DNA of 6,157 nt from Alphaproteobacteria bacterium (GCA_013297545.1 JAAFHH010000200.1:1-6157), one strand, 5' to 3'; positions 1 to 5,253 are shown, numbered from the stretch's first letter. The notes: a model not told the origin generated them from the letters alone. Program-made: numbers and translations.

Positions 1-264
1 GAGCAGATCTTCGCCAAGTCCCGCTCGATCGAGATGATCTTGGCGCCGATCATTGGCGGCATGGGCACGGTGGCAGGGCCGATCGTGGGGGCGATGATCC
101 TCACCCCGCTCGGCGAACTCACCATGGCCGGGATCGCGAGCCTGGGCATCACCAACGCTGGCGTGCGTCAGGTGGTGTTCGGCGTGCTGTTGATCCTGGT
201 GCTGTGGTTCCTGCCCGGCGGTGTCTGGCCGTGGATCGCGGCCAAGTTCGGGCGACGCAAATGA
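1..264 (+). CDS. livM: LivM-like amino acid ABC transporter permease, C-terminal part (5' end outside window)
   Basis: The reading frame is open from base 1 and ends in TGA at 262-264, giving the last 87 residues of an inner-membrane permease. A short stretch beginning EQIFAKSRSIE leads into a Gly-rich membrane segment (about residues 12-37, with GGMGTVAGPIVGA), which matches the conserved GGxGTxxGPxxGA block near the end of LivM/LivH permeases. A second hydrophobic segment (about 58-72, FGVLLILVLWFLPGG) ends in a short basic cytoplasmic tail (KFGRRK). In this family the LivH/LivM heterodimer forms the translocation path for branched-chain or other amino acids delivered by a periplasmic binding protein. 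The two ATPase genes follow directly, and the next start codon overlaps this stop (ATGA). The missing 5' end, and any livH and binding-protein genes, should lie upstream. Substrate cannot be read from this fragment; urea, amides or aromatic compounds remain possible. Confidence 0.88.
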   Translation, partial: EQIFAKSRSIEMILAPIIGGMGTVAGPIVGAMILTPLGELTMAGIASLGITNAGVRQVVFGVLLILVLWFLPGGVWPWIAAKFGRRK

Positions 265-980
265 GCCTGCTGGAACTCACCAACGTCTCGAAATCCTTCC
301 GCGGGCTGAAGGCGGTGCAGTCGGTCAGTTTTGCAGTGCCCGAGGGCGGTATCGTGGCACTGATCGGCCCGAACGGTGCGGGCAAGACCACGTGCTTCAA
401 TCTGATCAACGGCGTGCTGCCCCCCGATGCGGGGGAGATCCGCTTTGCCGGCCAGTCGCTGCAGGGCCTAAGGCCGGACCAAATCGCCGCCGCCGGCATC
501 GGCCGCACCTTCCAGATCGTCAAACCGTTCCCGGAGCTGACGGTCGCCGACAATGTGCTGGTCGGCGCGCTGCTGCGCCACCGCCGGGTCAGCGACGCGC
601 GCATCCACGCCGATGGCGTGTTGCGCCGCCTCGACCTCTACGACAAGCGCGACCAGGTCGCCGCCACCCTCACGCTGCCGGACCGCAAGCGCTTGGAGGT
701 TGCCCGGGCACTCGCAACCGAACCGCGCCTGTTGCTGCTCGACGAAGTGATGGCCGGCCTCCGGCCGACGGAAACCGACCACATGGTCGCGATCCTGGCG
801 GAGCTCAACCGTGCGACTGGCCTCACCATCTTGCTGATCGAACATGTGATGCGCGCGGTGATGGCGATCAGCCAGCACATCGTGGTGCTGCACCATGGCG
901 AGCTGATCGCAGCCGGCACGCCAGCGGCGATCCGCAATGATCCGGCGGTGATCTCCTCCTACCTCGGCGCGGAGGTGTGA
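261..980 (+). CDS. livG: LivG-like ABC transporter ATP-binding protein
   Basis: A 239-residue cytoplasmic ATPase that would power the upstream LivM-type permease. Visible motifs in order are Walker A GPNGAGKTT (36-44), Q-loop Gln85 (GRTFQ), a signature region LTLPDRKRLEVARA (137-150), Walker B LLLLDE (157-162) and the H-loop His195 (LLIEH). The C-terminal YLG near the end is typical of LivG. The signature is not LSGGQ: its central Gly is lost and it reads LTLPD. DEVMAGL also replaces the usual DEPxAGL. I recall this combination from a LivG subgroup, so it is probably inherited rather than decay. The start at 261 is chosen because MSLLELTNVSKSF matches the family N-terminus and ATGA overlaps the livM stop by 4 bases, implying translational coupling. 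An in-frame start 57 bases upstream would add a tail translated from livM sequence and is unlikely. Confidence 0.92.
   Translation: MSLLELTNVSKSFRGLKAVQSVSFAVPEGGIVALIGPNGAGKTTCFNLINGVLPPDAGEIRFAGQSLQGLRPDQIAAAGIGRTFQIVKPFPELTVADNVLVGALLRHRRVSDARIHADGVLRRLDLYDKRDQVAATLTLPDRKRLEVARALATEPRLLLLDEVMAGLRPTETDHMVAILAELNRATGLTILLIEHVMRAVMAISQHIVVLHHGELIAAGTPAAIRNDPAVISSYLGAEV
971..975 (+). promoter_or_regulatory. Ribosome binding site of livF (GGAGG)
   Basis: GGAGG lies inside the last codons of livG, 4 bases before the ATG at 980. A GTG at 977 is in the same frame but only 1 base from the GGAGG, too close to be used. This site therefore favours the ATG at 980. Confidence 0.7.
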
Positions 981-1684
981 TGCTGGACGTCACCGACCTC
1001 GCTCTTGCTTACGGCGACATGCAAGCCCTGGATGGGGTGACGCTCAGCGTGCCGGAACACCAGATCACCGCGATCGTGGGGGCAAATGGCGCTGGCAAAA
1101 CCTCCCTGATCCGCGCGATTGCCGGCATCCACCGCCCAAAGCGCGGGGCGATCCGCTTTCGCGGCCAAGACATCACGGGCTGGCCGAGCCACCGGACCGT
1201 CAACCTCGGCATCGGCCAAGTGGCGGAAGGCCGCCAGCTGTTCCCAAGCCTGACCGTGCGCGAGAACCTCAGCCTGGGTGCCGCGATCCCGCGTGGGCGC
1301 AAACTCGCGTCCGCGACCTTGGAGCGGGTGTTCACCCTCTTCCCCCGCCTGAAGGAGCGCGAGCGCCAGTCGGCGGGCACGCTGTCCGGCGGCGAGCAGC
1401 AGATGGTCGCGATCGGCCGCTGCCTGATGGGCCAGCCCGAGCTGATCTTGTTCGACGAACCCTCCCTCGGCCTCGCTCCCACCGTGGTGCAAGACGTCTT
1501 CCGCATCATCCGCGAGCTCGCCGCTGATGGCATGACCATCGTGCTGGTCGAACAAAATGTGCGGGCGTCCTTGGCGATTGCTGCGACGGCCTATGTGCTG
1601 GAGACCGGCCGCGTGGTGCTGTCCGGCACGGGAGCTGAGCTCTTGGAAGATGAACGCGTGCGCCAGGCGTATCTTGGGGGGTAG
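980..1684 (+). CDS. livF: LivF-like ABC transporter ATP-binding protein
   Basis: A 234-residue ATPase, the usual partner of LivG in HAAT-family importers. Motifs are Walker A GANGAGKTS (34-42), VAEGR in the Q-loop region (81-85, family form VPEGR), a full signature LSGGEQQ (135-141), Walker B LILFDEP (155-161), then SLGLAP and VEQN (190-193). VEQN puts Gln192 where most ABC ATPases have the H-loop His; this is normal for LivF. The protein ends in YLGG, as in E. coli LivF. The start overlaps the livG stop by one base (TGATG), with GGAGG just ahead, so the three liv genes form one translationally coupled operon. No further liv gene follows, and a HEPN gene starts 33 bases after the stop. Family assignment is very secure; the transported substrate is not known. 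Confidence 0.93.
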   Translation: MLDVTDLALAYGDMQALDGVTLSVPEHQITAIVGANGAGKTSLIRAIAGIHRPKRGAIRFRGQDITGWPSHRTVNLGIGQVAEGRQLFPSLTVRENLSLGAAIPRGRKLASATLERVFTLFPRLKERERQSAGTLSGGEQQMVAIGRCLMGQPELILFDEPSLGLAPTVVQDVFRIIRELAADGMTIVLVEQNVRASLAIAATAYVLETGRVVLSGTGAELLEDERVRQAYLGG

Positions 1685-1688
1685 CGAG

Positions 1689-1703
1689 GGGATCGCTGAT
1701 CCC
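1689..1703 (+). terminator. Short hairpin after livF, weak terminator candidate
   Basis: GGGATC and GATCCC form a perfect 6-bp stem around a 3-base loop (GCT), 4 bases after the livF stop. There is no T-run, so it is not a normal intrinsic terminator. It could slow or attenuate read-through from the liv operon into the HEPN gene, or be chance. Confidence 0.25.
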
Positions 1704-1717
1704 GCATCCTCTCAGCC

Positions 1718-2155
1718 ATGAGCTCGCCAACTCCGCTGGACTTATCATCACTGGAGCGTGCCGTTGCCCTGCTCGCTGACTCGCTTGATATCTGTGCATC
1801 AGCCGAAGCTGCAGCCCATCCGCGCTTCACGCAGCAGCTGCGCGCGGGGGCGATTCAGGCCTTTGCGTTCACCTACGAGCTTTGCCTGAAGATGCTGCGA
1901 CGCCATCTTGAGGATAACGAGCTGTCCTCCAGAGACTTGGCGGACTTCAACACGGTGATCCGACGCGCCTATGATCGCGGCTTGGTCAGCGCCGATCTCT
2001 CGACGTGGAGGACCTTCCGCAAGGACCGCGGCACCACCAGCCACACGTACAGTGATGACAAAGCGCAGGAGGTCTTCGCTGGGATTCCAGCCTTCCTGGC
2101 GGAAGCACGCCATGTGCTCGCGGCGATGAAGGATGATCAGCAGGCACGACCATGA
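1718..2155 (+). CDS. hepT: HepT-like HEPN toxin (HI0074 / nucleotidyltransferase substrate-binding family)
   Basis: A 145-residue, probably all-helical protein with the N-terminal pattern LDLSSLERAVALLADSL and the C-terminal block WRTFRKDRGTTSHTY. The latter contains the HEPN motif R-X4-H-X-Y at Arg104, His109 and Tyr111. Proteins of this type pair with minimal nucleotidyltransferases (HI0073/HI0074). In studied HEPN/MNT modules the HEPN protein is an RNase that is silenced by AMP addition from its partner. Length and gene order, HEPN first and then MNT with a 4-base ATGA overlap, both fit. No Shine-Dalgarno sequence precedes the ATG, and an in-frame TGA at 1697-1699 rules out an upstream ATG, so the start is secure although initiation looks weak. 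It may depend on read-through from livF, 33 bases upstream. The residue two after Arg104 is Thr106. RNase activity is inferred from family, not shown. Confidence 0.85.
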   Translation: MSSPTPLDLSSLERAVALLADSLDICASAEAAAHPRFTQQLRAGAIQAFAFTYELCLKMLRRHLEDNELSSRDLADFNTVIRRAYDRGLVSADLSTWRTFRKDRGTTSHTYSDDKAQEVFAGIPAFLAEARHVLAAMKDDQQARP

Positions 2156-2478
2156 CCACCACCCTCGACCTCAGCGCCACCGATCGCGCGATCGTTGCTG
2201 CGATCCTGCGCGACACGCTACCGGCCGATACGACGGTCTGGGTGTTCGGCTCCCGCGCCAAGGGCAGGGCCCGGCGCGGATCAGACCTGGATCTTGCGAT
2301 CGACGCTGGCCGCCCGCTCACCCGCGCGGAAGGGGATGCCTTGGCGGATTTGTTCCACGAGTCGGACTTGTCCTACACCGTCGACGTCGTCGACCTCCAC
2401 ACAGTGGCCGACAGCTTCCGCGCGATCATTGAGCGCGACCGGGTGATGTTCGGCGACTGGGCTTCAGTTAGTAGCTGA
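2152..2478 (+). CDS. mntA: MntA-like minimal nucleotidyltransferase (HEPN/MNT antitoxin)
   Basis: A 108-residue single-domain nucleotidyltransferase of the pol-beta superfamily. The active-site motif G-S-X10-D-X-D is complete: Gly33-Ser34, then ten residues, then Asp45 and Asp47 (SDLDLAID). A third acidic residue fits at Asp78 in YTVDVVDL. This set binds two metal ions and a nucleotide. In studied modules MntA transfers AMP groups to the HEPN toxin and so blocks its RNase activity; the intact triad suggests an active enzyme here. The ATGA overlap with the HEPN gene implies coupled translation and matched amounts of the two proteins. Its 3' end overlaps the end of the opposing vapC by 15 bases. 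A housekeeping nucleotidyltransferase is unlikely given the small size and the partner gene. Confidence 0.87.
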   Translation: MTTTLDLSATDRAIVAAILRDTLPADTTVWVFGSRAKGRARRGSDLDLAIDAGRPLTRAEGDALADLFHESDLSYTVDVVDLHTVADSFRAIIERDRVMFGDWASVSS

Positions 2479-2895
2479 CCTCGGTCGAGGGTCGCGCAAC
2501 ACGCTTTTGATGTCCGTGTGCGTGAAGTCGTCGCCGATGAACAGCAGCGGCTGTTTGGCCGCTTTGGCAGCGGCGTAGATCATGCAGTCGGCGAAGTTGA
2601 GCCGTGCCGGGTGGCCCCTGCCTTTGCCGTAGCGTGCGAAGGCGACCACGGCGAGGTGGCCAATCGCGTCGGTGACCGGCTCAACCGTGATACCTGCCTC
2701 GATGAACAGCGCAGAAAGACTGCGATCCACGCCCTCTGGCGGGAGGCTCAAGCGCGTGGCGAGCACCATCACTGTCTCGACGCGCACCAGCGGCGTGGTG
2801 ATCTTGGTCGCGGCCGCGTCAAGGGCGGATGTGACACGCTGCCAATCCGGTTCCTTCGTGAGCAGCGCTACCAGCGCTGAGCTATCGATATACAT
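2464..2895 (-). CDS. vapC: VapC-like PIN-domain RNase toxin
   Basis: A 143-residue protein covering one PIN domain. It begins MYIDSSALVALL with Asp4. The other expected acidic metal ligands are Glu40 (VRVET), Asp103 (LNFADCMIYAAAK) and Asp122 or Asp123 (FIGDDF). All four conserved positions are present, so the Mg-dependent RNase site looks intact. VapC toxins cut tRNA or rRNA and are held inactive by VapB; the RNA target cannot be told from the sequence. The gene starts 5 bases after the vapB stop, with only weak purine-rich sequence before it, which suggests coupling to vapB translation. Its stop lies inside the end of mntA on the other strand. The length is within the usual VapC range. Confidence 0.93.
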   Translation of the reverse strand: MYIDSSALVALLTKEPDWQRVTSALDAAATKITTPLVRVETVMVLATRLSLPPEGVDRSLSALFIEAGITVEPVTDAIGHLAVVAFARYGKGRGHPARLNFADCMIYAAAKAAKQPLLFIGDDFTHTDIKSVLRDPRPRSATN

Positions 2896-2900
2896 CAGGC

Positions 2901-3140
2901 TCAGCAGCCCCAGAGGGCATCGATTTCGTCTTTAGTCATCTCGCGGCCGCCAGGCTTCGCTTGCGCCAGCAAGCCATCGGCGATTGCACTCACTCGGTCG
3001 CCAAGCGGCCTGGCAGCGCGCTCCCGACTGAGTTCAGCCTCGAGGGCCGAAATGATCGCGGCCGTCATGGTAGTGCCCCGGCGCTGCGCGAGGTCGCGGG
3101 CGAGTTCGGCAGCACGGGGATCGCGGATGCTAAGGGACAT
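2901..3140 (-). CDS. vapB: VapB-like antitoxin (PSK-type ribbon-helix-helix)
   Basis: A 79-residue protein with an N-terminal MSLSIRDPRAAELARDLAQ stretch (1-19) and TTMTAAIISALEAEL (23-37). These match the strand and helices of the ribbon-helix-helix DNA-binding domain of PSK-type VapB antitoxins. The C-terminal part ends MTKDEIDALWG, like the acidic-aromatic tail that wraps around VapC in this family. The start at 3140 is chosen because it matches the family N-terminus and has GGAG 7 bases upstream. An in-frame ATG 96 bases further upstream would add an atypical Trp-rich leader that reaches into the 3' end of the MFS gene. The protein should neutralise VapC and, as the DNA-binding half of the complex, repress its own promoter. 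Only 5 bases separate it from vapC. Confidence 0.9.
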   Translation of the reverse strand: MSLSIRDPRAAELARDLAQRRGTTMTAAIISALEAELSRERAARPLGDRVSAIADGLLAQAKPGGREMTKDEIDALWGC

Positions 3141-3147
3141 GACCAGT

Positions 3148-3151
3148 CTCC
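3148..3151 (-). promoter_or_regulatory. Ribosome binding site of vapB (GGAG)
   Basis: On the minus strand GGAG sits 7 bases before the ATG at 3140. This decides the short vapB start over the longer in-frame alternative. Confidence 0.65.
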
Positions 3152-3163
3152 AAATCCCGTCTT

Positions 3164-3194
3164 GCATATACGATCCAAACCAGTTCGTACATAC
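3164..3194 (-). promoter_or_regulatory. Candidate vapBC operator/promoter: imperfect inverted repeat
   Basis: Two 10-base arms (3164-3173 and 3185-3194, plus-strand GCATATACGA and TCGTACATAC) match in inverted orientation at 8 of 10 positions, with an 11-base spacer. The arm centres are 21 bases apart, about two helical turns, which suits paired ribbon-helix-helix dimers. On the minus strand the inner arm holds TATATG (3165-3170), a possible -10 box placed 24 bases before the vapB ATG. No good -35 box was found. Autoregulation by VapB-VapC is expected from the family but is inferred here. Confidence 0.45.
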
Positions 3195-3198
3195 ATTC

Positions 3199-4356
3199 TC
3201 ACGCCACTCGATCCCGCGGAAACGCCAGCGCGGCAACCGAAATGATCACGCATAGCGCGCCCAGGATCTCCAGGGTTAGGCCGAAACCGCCGGTCGCATG
3301 CAGCCAAGCGATCAGACCGACGGCGAGGGCACCGACGCCAAAGGTGATCGTGTAGCGCGCCGCAAACGCCCGCGCCCGCCATTCGTCGGCCGTGTACTTG
3401 CCGGTCATCGCGTCGTTGATGGTGATCTGGCTATACATCGCGACAACCACGCCGGTTGCCGCCAGCAGCAGCACGATCCCATCGCTGGTCGCGGCCAGCC
3501 ACAGGCACGGCGTGAGCGCAAACGCGATTGGAATGAACAGCCGGCGCAAGGGGTAGCGGTCGATCAGCGTGCCGATCGTGTATTGCGAGAGCGCCCCGCA
3601 GGCGTAGATCAGGAACCCGATCGCCCCGACCAATGCGGGCTGGGAGGCGAGATCGGTTACCCGTTCCTCAATCAGCTTTGGCAGTCCAACGGTGACAGCG
3701 TTGAACGTGAGGCCGAGGGAAAAGGACACCGTCAGCAGGATCACGAACACCCGCAGCATCTCGGACTTTGGGATGCGCGCTTGGGCGGCAGTCTTCTTGG
3801 CGACGCGCACCTCGTGCTGCACGCAGACGAGGAACGCGATCCCAACCGCAATGCTCACCACCCCCGGCACAAAGAACGCCGCCCGCCAGCCGAACAGTTG
3901 GGCGAGGCCGCCGGTGATCAGGGCTGCCAGCGCCACCCCCATGTTGCCCCACACGCCATTGATGCCAAGCTCGCGCCCCATGCGATCGGCGTGCGCCACC
4001 AGCATGGCGGTGCCAACGGGGTGATAGATCGCCGCGAACGCGCCGATCGCGGTCAGGCCAATCGCAAGCTCGGTTGGTGTGCGCGCAAAGCCAGTCATCG
4101 CGACCGCGGCCCCGCCACCGATGAAAAACACCCCCAACATGTGCCGCCGGCTCCAGCGATCGCCGAGCCACCCGGCTGGCAACGACAGTGCGCCAAACGC
4201 GATAAAGCCACCCAGCGCCAGAGGCAGCAGCTCGCCATAGGGCACGCCGAACTCTACCGCCATGGTCAGCACCGCCGTCGCGAAGATCAGCATGAACAGA
4301 TGATCGAGCGCGTGGGCGACGTTGATGAAGCCGATCACAGTGGCGGGGCGGTTCAT
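3199..4356 (-). CDS. MFS efflux transporter, fosmidomycin-resistance (Fsr)-like
   Basis: A 385-residue inner-membrane protein with about 12 hydrophobic segments and a break near residues 181-200 (basic, hydrophilic) where MFS proteins have their central loop. The loop 2-3 motif GWLGDRWSRR (62-71) is the classical MFS motif A. The N-terminal FINVAHALDHLF (10-21) and the AAIYHPVGTAMLV stretch (108-120) resemble the H-x-x-DH and YHPxG features I associate with Fsr-like exporters; this subfamily call is from memory of those patterns. The start at 4356 is supported by GAGGAG 5 bases upstream; a longer in-frame start would run back across the divergent regulator gene. The gene is divergent from an AraC regulator that probably controls it. 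vapB follows 58 bases downstream on the same strand but appears to have its own promoter. Substrate unknown; a small toxic compound or drug is likely. Confidence 0.88.
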   Translation of the reverse strand: MNRPATVIGFINVAHALDHLFMLIFATAVLTMAVEFGVPYGELLPLALGGFIAFGALSLPAGWLGDRWSRRHMLGVFFIGGGAAVAMTGFARTPTELAIGLTAIGAFAAIYHPVGTAMLVAHADRMGRELGINGVWGNMGVALAALITGGLAQLFGWRAAFFVPGVVSIAVGIAFLVCVQHEVRVAKKTAAQARIPKSEMLRVFVILLTVSFSLGLTFNAVTVGLPKLIEERVTDLASQPALVGAIGFLIYACGALSQYTIGTLIDRYPLRRLFIPIAFALTPCLWLAATSDGIVLLLAATGVVVAMYSQITINDAMTGKYTADEWRARAFAARYTITFGVGALAVGLIAWLHATGGFGLTLEILGALCVIISVAALAFPRDRVA

Positions 4357-4361
4357 GGCAG

Positions 4362-4367
4362 CTCCTC
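4362..4367 (-). promoter_or_regulatory. Ribosome binding site of the MFS gene (GAGGAG)
   Basis: GAGGAG on the minus strand lies 5 bases before the ATG at 4356 and fixes this start over the longer in-frame reading. Confidence 0.7.
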
Positions 4368-4369
4368 GA

Positions 4370-4381
4370 AACCCTTGGGTT
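4370..4381. repeat. Small palindrome AACCC-TT-GGGTT in the MFS leader
   Basis: Perfect 5-base arms around a 2-base centre, 2 bases upstream of the GAGGAG of the MFS gene. It shares the GGG/CCC core with the larger palindrome 7 bases away. It could be a secondary regulator half-site pair or chance. Confidence 0.35.
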
Positions 4382-4387
4382 GGTTCG

Positions 4388-4409
4388 CACATGGGAGTAT
4401 ACCCATGTG
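4388..4409. promoter_or_regulatory. Perfect inverted repeat between the divergent MFS and AraC genes; operator and MFS -10 candidate
   Basis: CACATGGG (4388-4395) and CCCATGTG (4402-4409) are exact reverse complements around a 6-base spacer. On the minus strand the spacer reads TATACT, a good -10 hexamer for the MFS gene that would give a leader of about 33 bases containing its GAGGAG. On the plus strand the left arm contains GGGAG, the Shine-Dalgarno of the AraC gene, and the right arm contains that gene's ATG at 4405. Binding here would block the exporter promoter and possibly affect expression of the regulator. Use as an operator is inferred. Confidence 0.6.
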
Positions 4410-5190
4410 TATGATCGATGAGATCGCCAAACCCATCGACAAACCGCCAAACACGGTGTTCCACGCCGGCATCGGCGGCATGGCGAAACGCTTTGCCGAC
4501 CACGACCGGATCGAGTGGCACCACCACGACTGCGGCCAGATCATTTTCGGCGCCTCAGGCGTCATGCGCATCGAGACGGCCGGCGGCCTGTGGTTCGCCC
4601 CGCCGGAGCGCGCGCTGTGGATGCCGCCGGGGGTGGCGCACGCGATCACCATGCTGGGCGCCGTTGAGATGCGCACGCTCTACGTCGCGCGCGAGCACCT
4701 GAGCGAGCCCGCCGCCCGCGGCCTGACCCAGCCGCGCGTCCTCGCGGTCACTGATTTGTTGCGCGCCTTGCTACTGGCCGCCTTCGATGCCGAGTTCAGC
4801 CGCCGCGCCCACCTACTCGCACCCCTGGTGATGGATGAGGTGGAACGCGCGACCACGCTCGCGGCCTTCCTGCCGATGCCCGCCACCCCGGCGCTCGCCC
4901 GGCTGGCGGCCGCGGCGATGGCGGACCCAACCTGGTCGACCGACTTCACAACCCTCGCTGACGCCGCAGGCCTCGCCGCCCGCACGGCCTCGCGCCTGTT
5001 CCCGCAGGAAACCGGCCTCACCTTCAAACGCTGGCGCCAACACGCCCGCATCATGACCGCGATCGAACACCTGAACCGCGGCGAACGGCCAAAGGCGATC
5101 GCTCGGGCACTTGGGTTTTCGTCCCAAGCGGCGCTGGCACAGTCGTTCCGGACCGTGACTGGCCTGCCACCGAGTGCGTTTGATCGGTGA
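4405..5190 (+). CDS. AraC-family regulator with N-terminal cupin sensor
   Basis: A 261-residue cytoplasmic transcription factor. The N-terminal half is a cupin-like sensor: EWHHHDCGQIIFG (37-49), then a glycine-turn strand and APPERALWMPPGVAHAI (65-81), the usual AraC_binding pattern ending in a conserved PxxxxH. The C-terminal half has the two helix-turn-helix units of AraC proteins, at about 172-195 (LADAAGLAARTASRLF) and 219-245 (AIARALGFSSQAALAQSF), followed by TGLPPSAFDR. The start at 4405 is favoured by GGGAG 7 bases upstream; an ATG at 4411 is possible. The reading frame stays open far upstream, but that part is antisense to the exporter gene. The divergent arrangement suggests that it senses a small molecule and controls the exporter, as E. 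coli NimR does for NimT. The ligand is unknown. The palindrome at its own start codon implies autoregulation. Confidence 0.9.
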   Translation: MCMIDEIAKPIDKPPNTVFHAGIGGMAKRFADHDRIEWHHHDCGQIIFGASGVMRIETAGGLWFAPPERALWMPPGVAHAITMLGAVEMRTLYVAREHLSEPAARGLTQPRVLAVTDLLRALLLAAFDAEFSRRAHLLAPLVMDEVERATTLAAFLPMPATPALARLAAAAMADPTWSTDFTTLADAAGLAARTASRLFPQETGLTFKRWRQHARIMTAIEHLNRGERPKAIARALGFSSQAALAQSFRTVTGLPPSAFDR

Positions 5191-5210
5191 GGTTTAGCCT
5201 CGCGCGCTTC

Positions 5211-5227
5211 CTGCCAAGATCTGACAG
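5211..5227. promoter_or_regulatory. Candidate operator 1 of the YafY-like regulator (own promoter)
   Basis: CTGCCA-AGATC-TGACAG is a dyad with 5 of 6 matching arm positions. It agrees at 15 of 17 positions with the reverse complement of the dyad at 5948-5964 in front of the SRPBCC gene. It ends 26 bases before the regulator ATG. Recurrence at both promoters around the regulator gene is the main evidence that it is a binding site. Confidence 0.62.
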
Positions 5228-5234
5228 CAGATCT
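5217..5234. repeat. Overlapping perfect inverted repeat AGATCTG-ACAG-CAGATCT
   Basis: Seven-base perfect arms with a 4-base spacer, overlapping the right part of operator 1. It could extend the regulator site into a tandem arrangement, with TG(C/A)CA half-sites at 5212, 5222 and 5236, or form a hairpin 26 bases after the AraC stop. It lacks a T-run, so a terminator role is unlikely. Confidence 0.4.
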
Positions 5235-5235
5235 C

Positions 5236-5253
5236 TGCCACACTGCCTCCATC
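5236..5253 (+). promoter_or_regulatory. Candidate core promoter of the YafY-like gene (shared block)
   Basis: The block TGCCACACTGCCTCCATC matches 14 of 18 positions with 5972-5989 and lies 8 bases after operator 1 (7 bases in the second copy). Reading TGC-CACACT as an extended -10, transcription would start near A5251, leaving about 3 bases before the ATG. This fits the lack of any Shine-Dalgarno sequence. The operator would then cover about -40 to -24. Confidence 0.42.

Noticed and set aside
204..260. Earlier start for LivG
   Set aside because: It would translate livM sequence in another frame and add residues before the conserved LivG N-terminus; the ATGA overlap is typical for liv operons.
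959..1555. Long open frames on - opposite livF
   Set aside because: They mirror the livF coding frame, with high-GC shadow composition and no recognisable motifs.
2518..2880. Open reading frame on + opposite vapC
   Set aside because: Composition is that of an antisense shadow; the minus-strand PIN domain with all four acidic residues is clearly the real gene.
3141..3236. Longer VapB starting at 3236
   Set aside because: The added residues are Trp-rich and unlike any antitoxin, they overlap the MFS 3' end and the candidate operator, and GGAG supports the start at 3140.
3298..4404. Long in-frame upstream extension of the AraC gene on +
   Set aside because: It is antisense to the MFS gene; its translation is rich in Arg, Gln, His and Asp with no domain pattern, as expected for a shadow frame in GC-rich DNA. 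The AraC homology and a good GGGAG begin at 4405.
4357..4527. N-terminal extension of the MFS protein on -
   Set aside because: It would run across the AraC start region and adds a hydrophilic leader not seen in MFS proteins; GAGGAG marks the ATG at 4356.
5217..5234. Intrinsic terminator after the AraC gene
   Set aside because: The repeat forms a possible stem but lacks a T-run and overlaps the regulator site repeated downstream, so a DNA-binding role is a better explanation.
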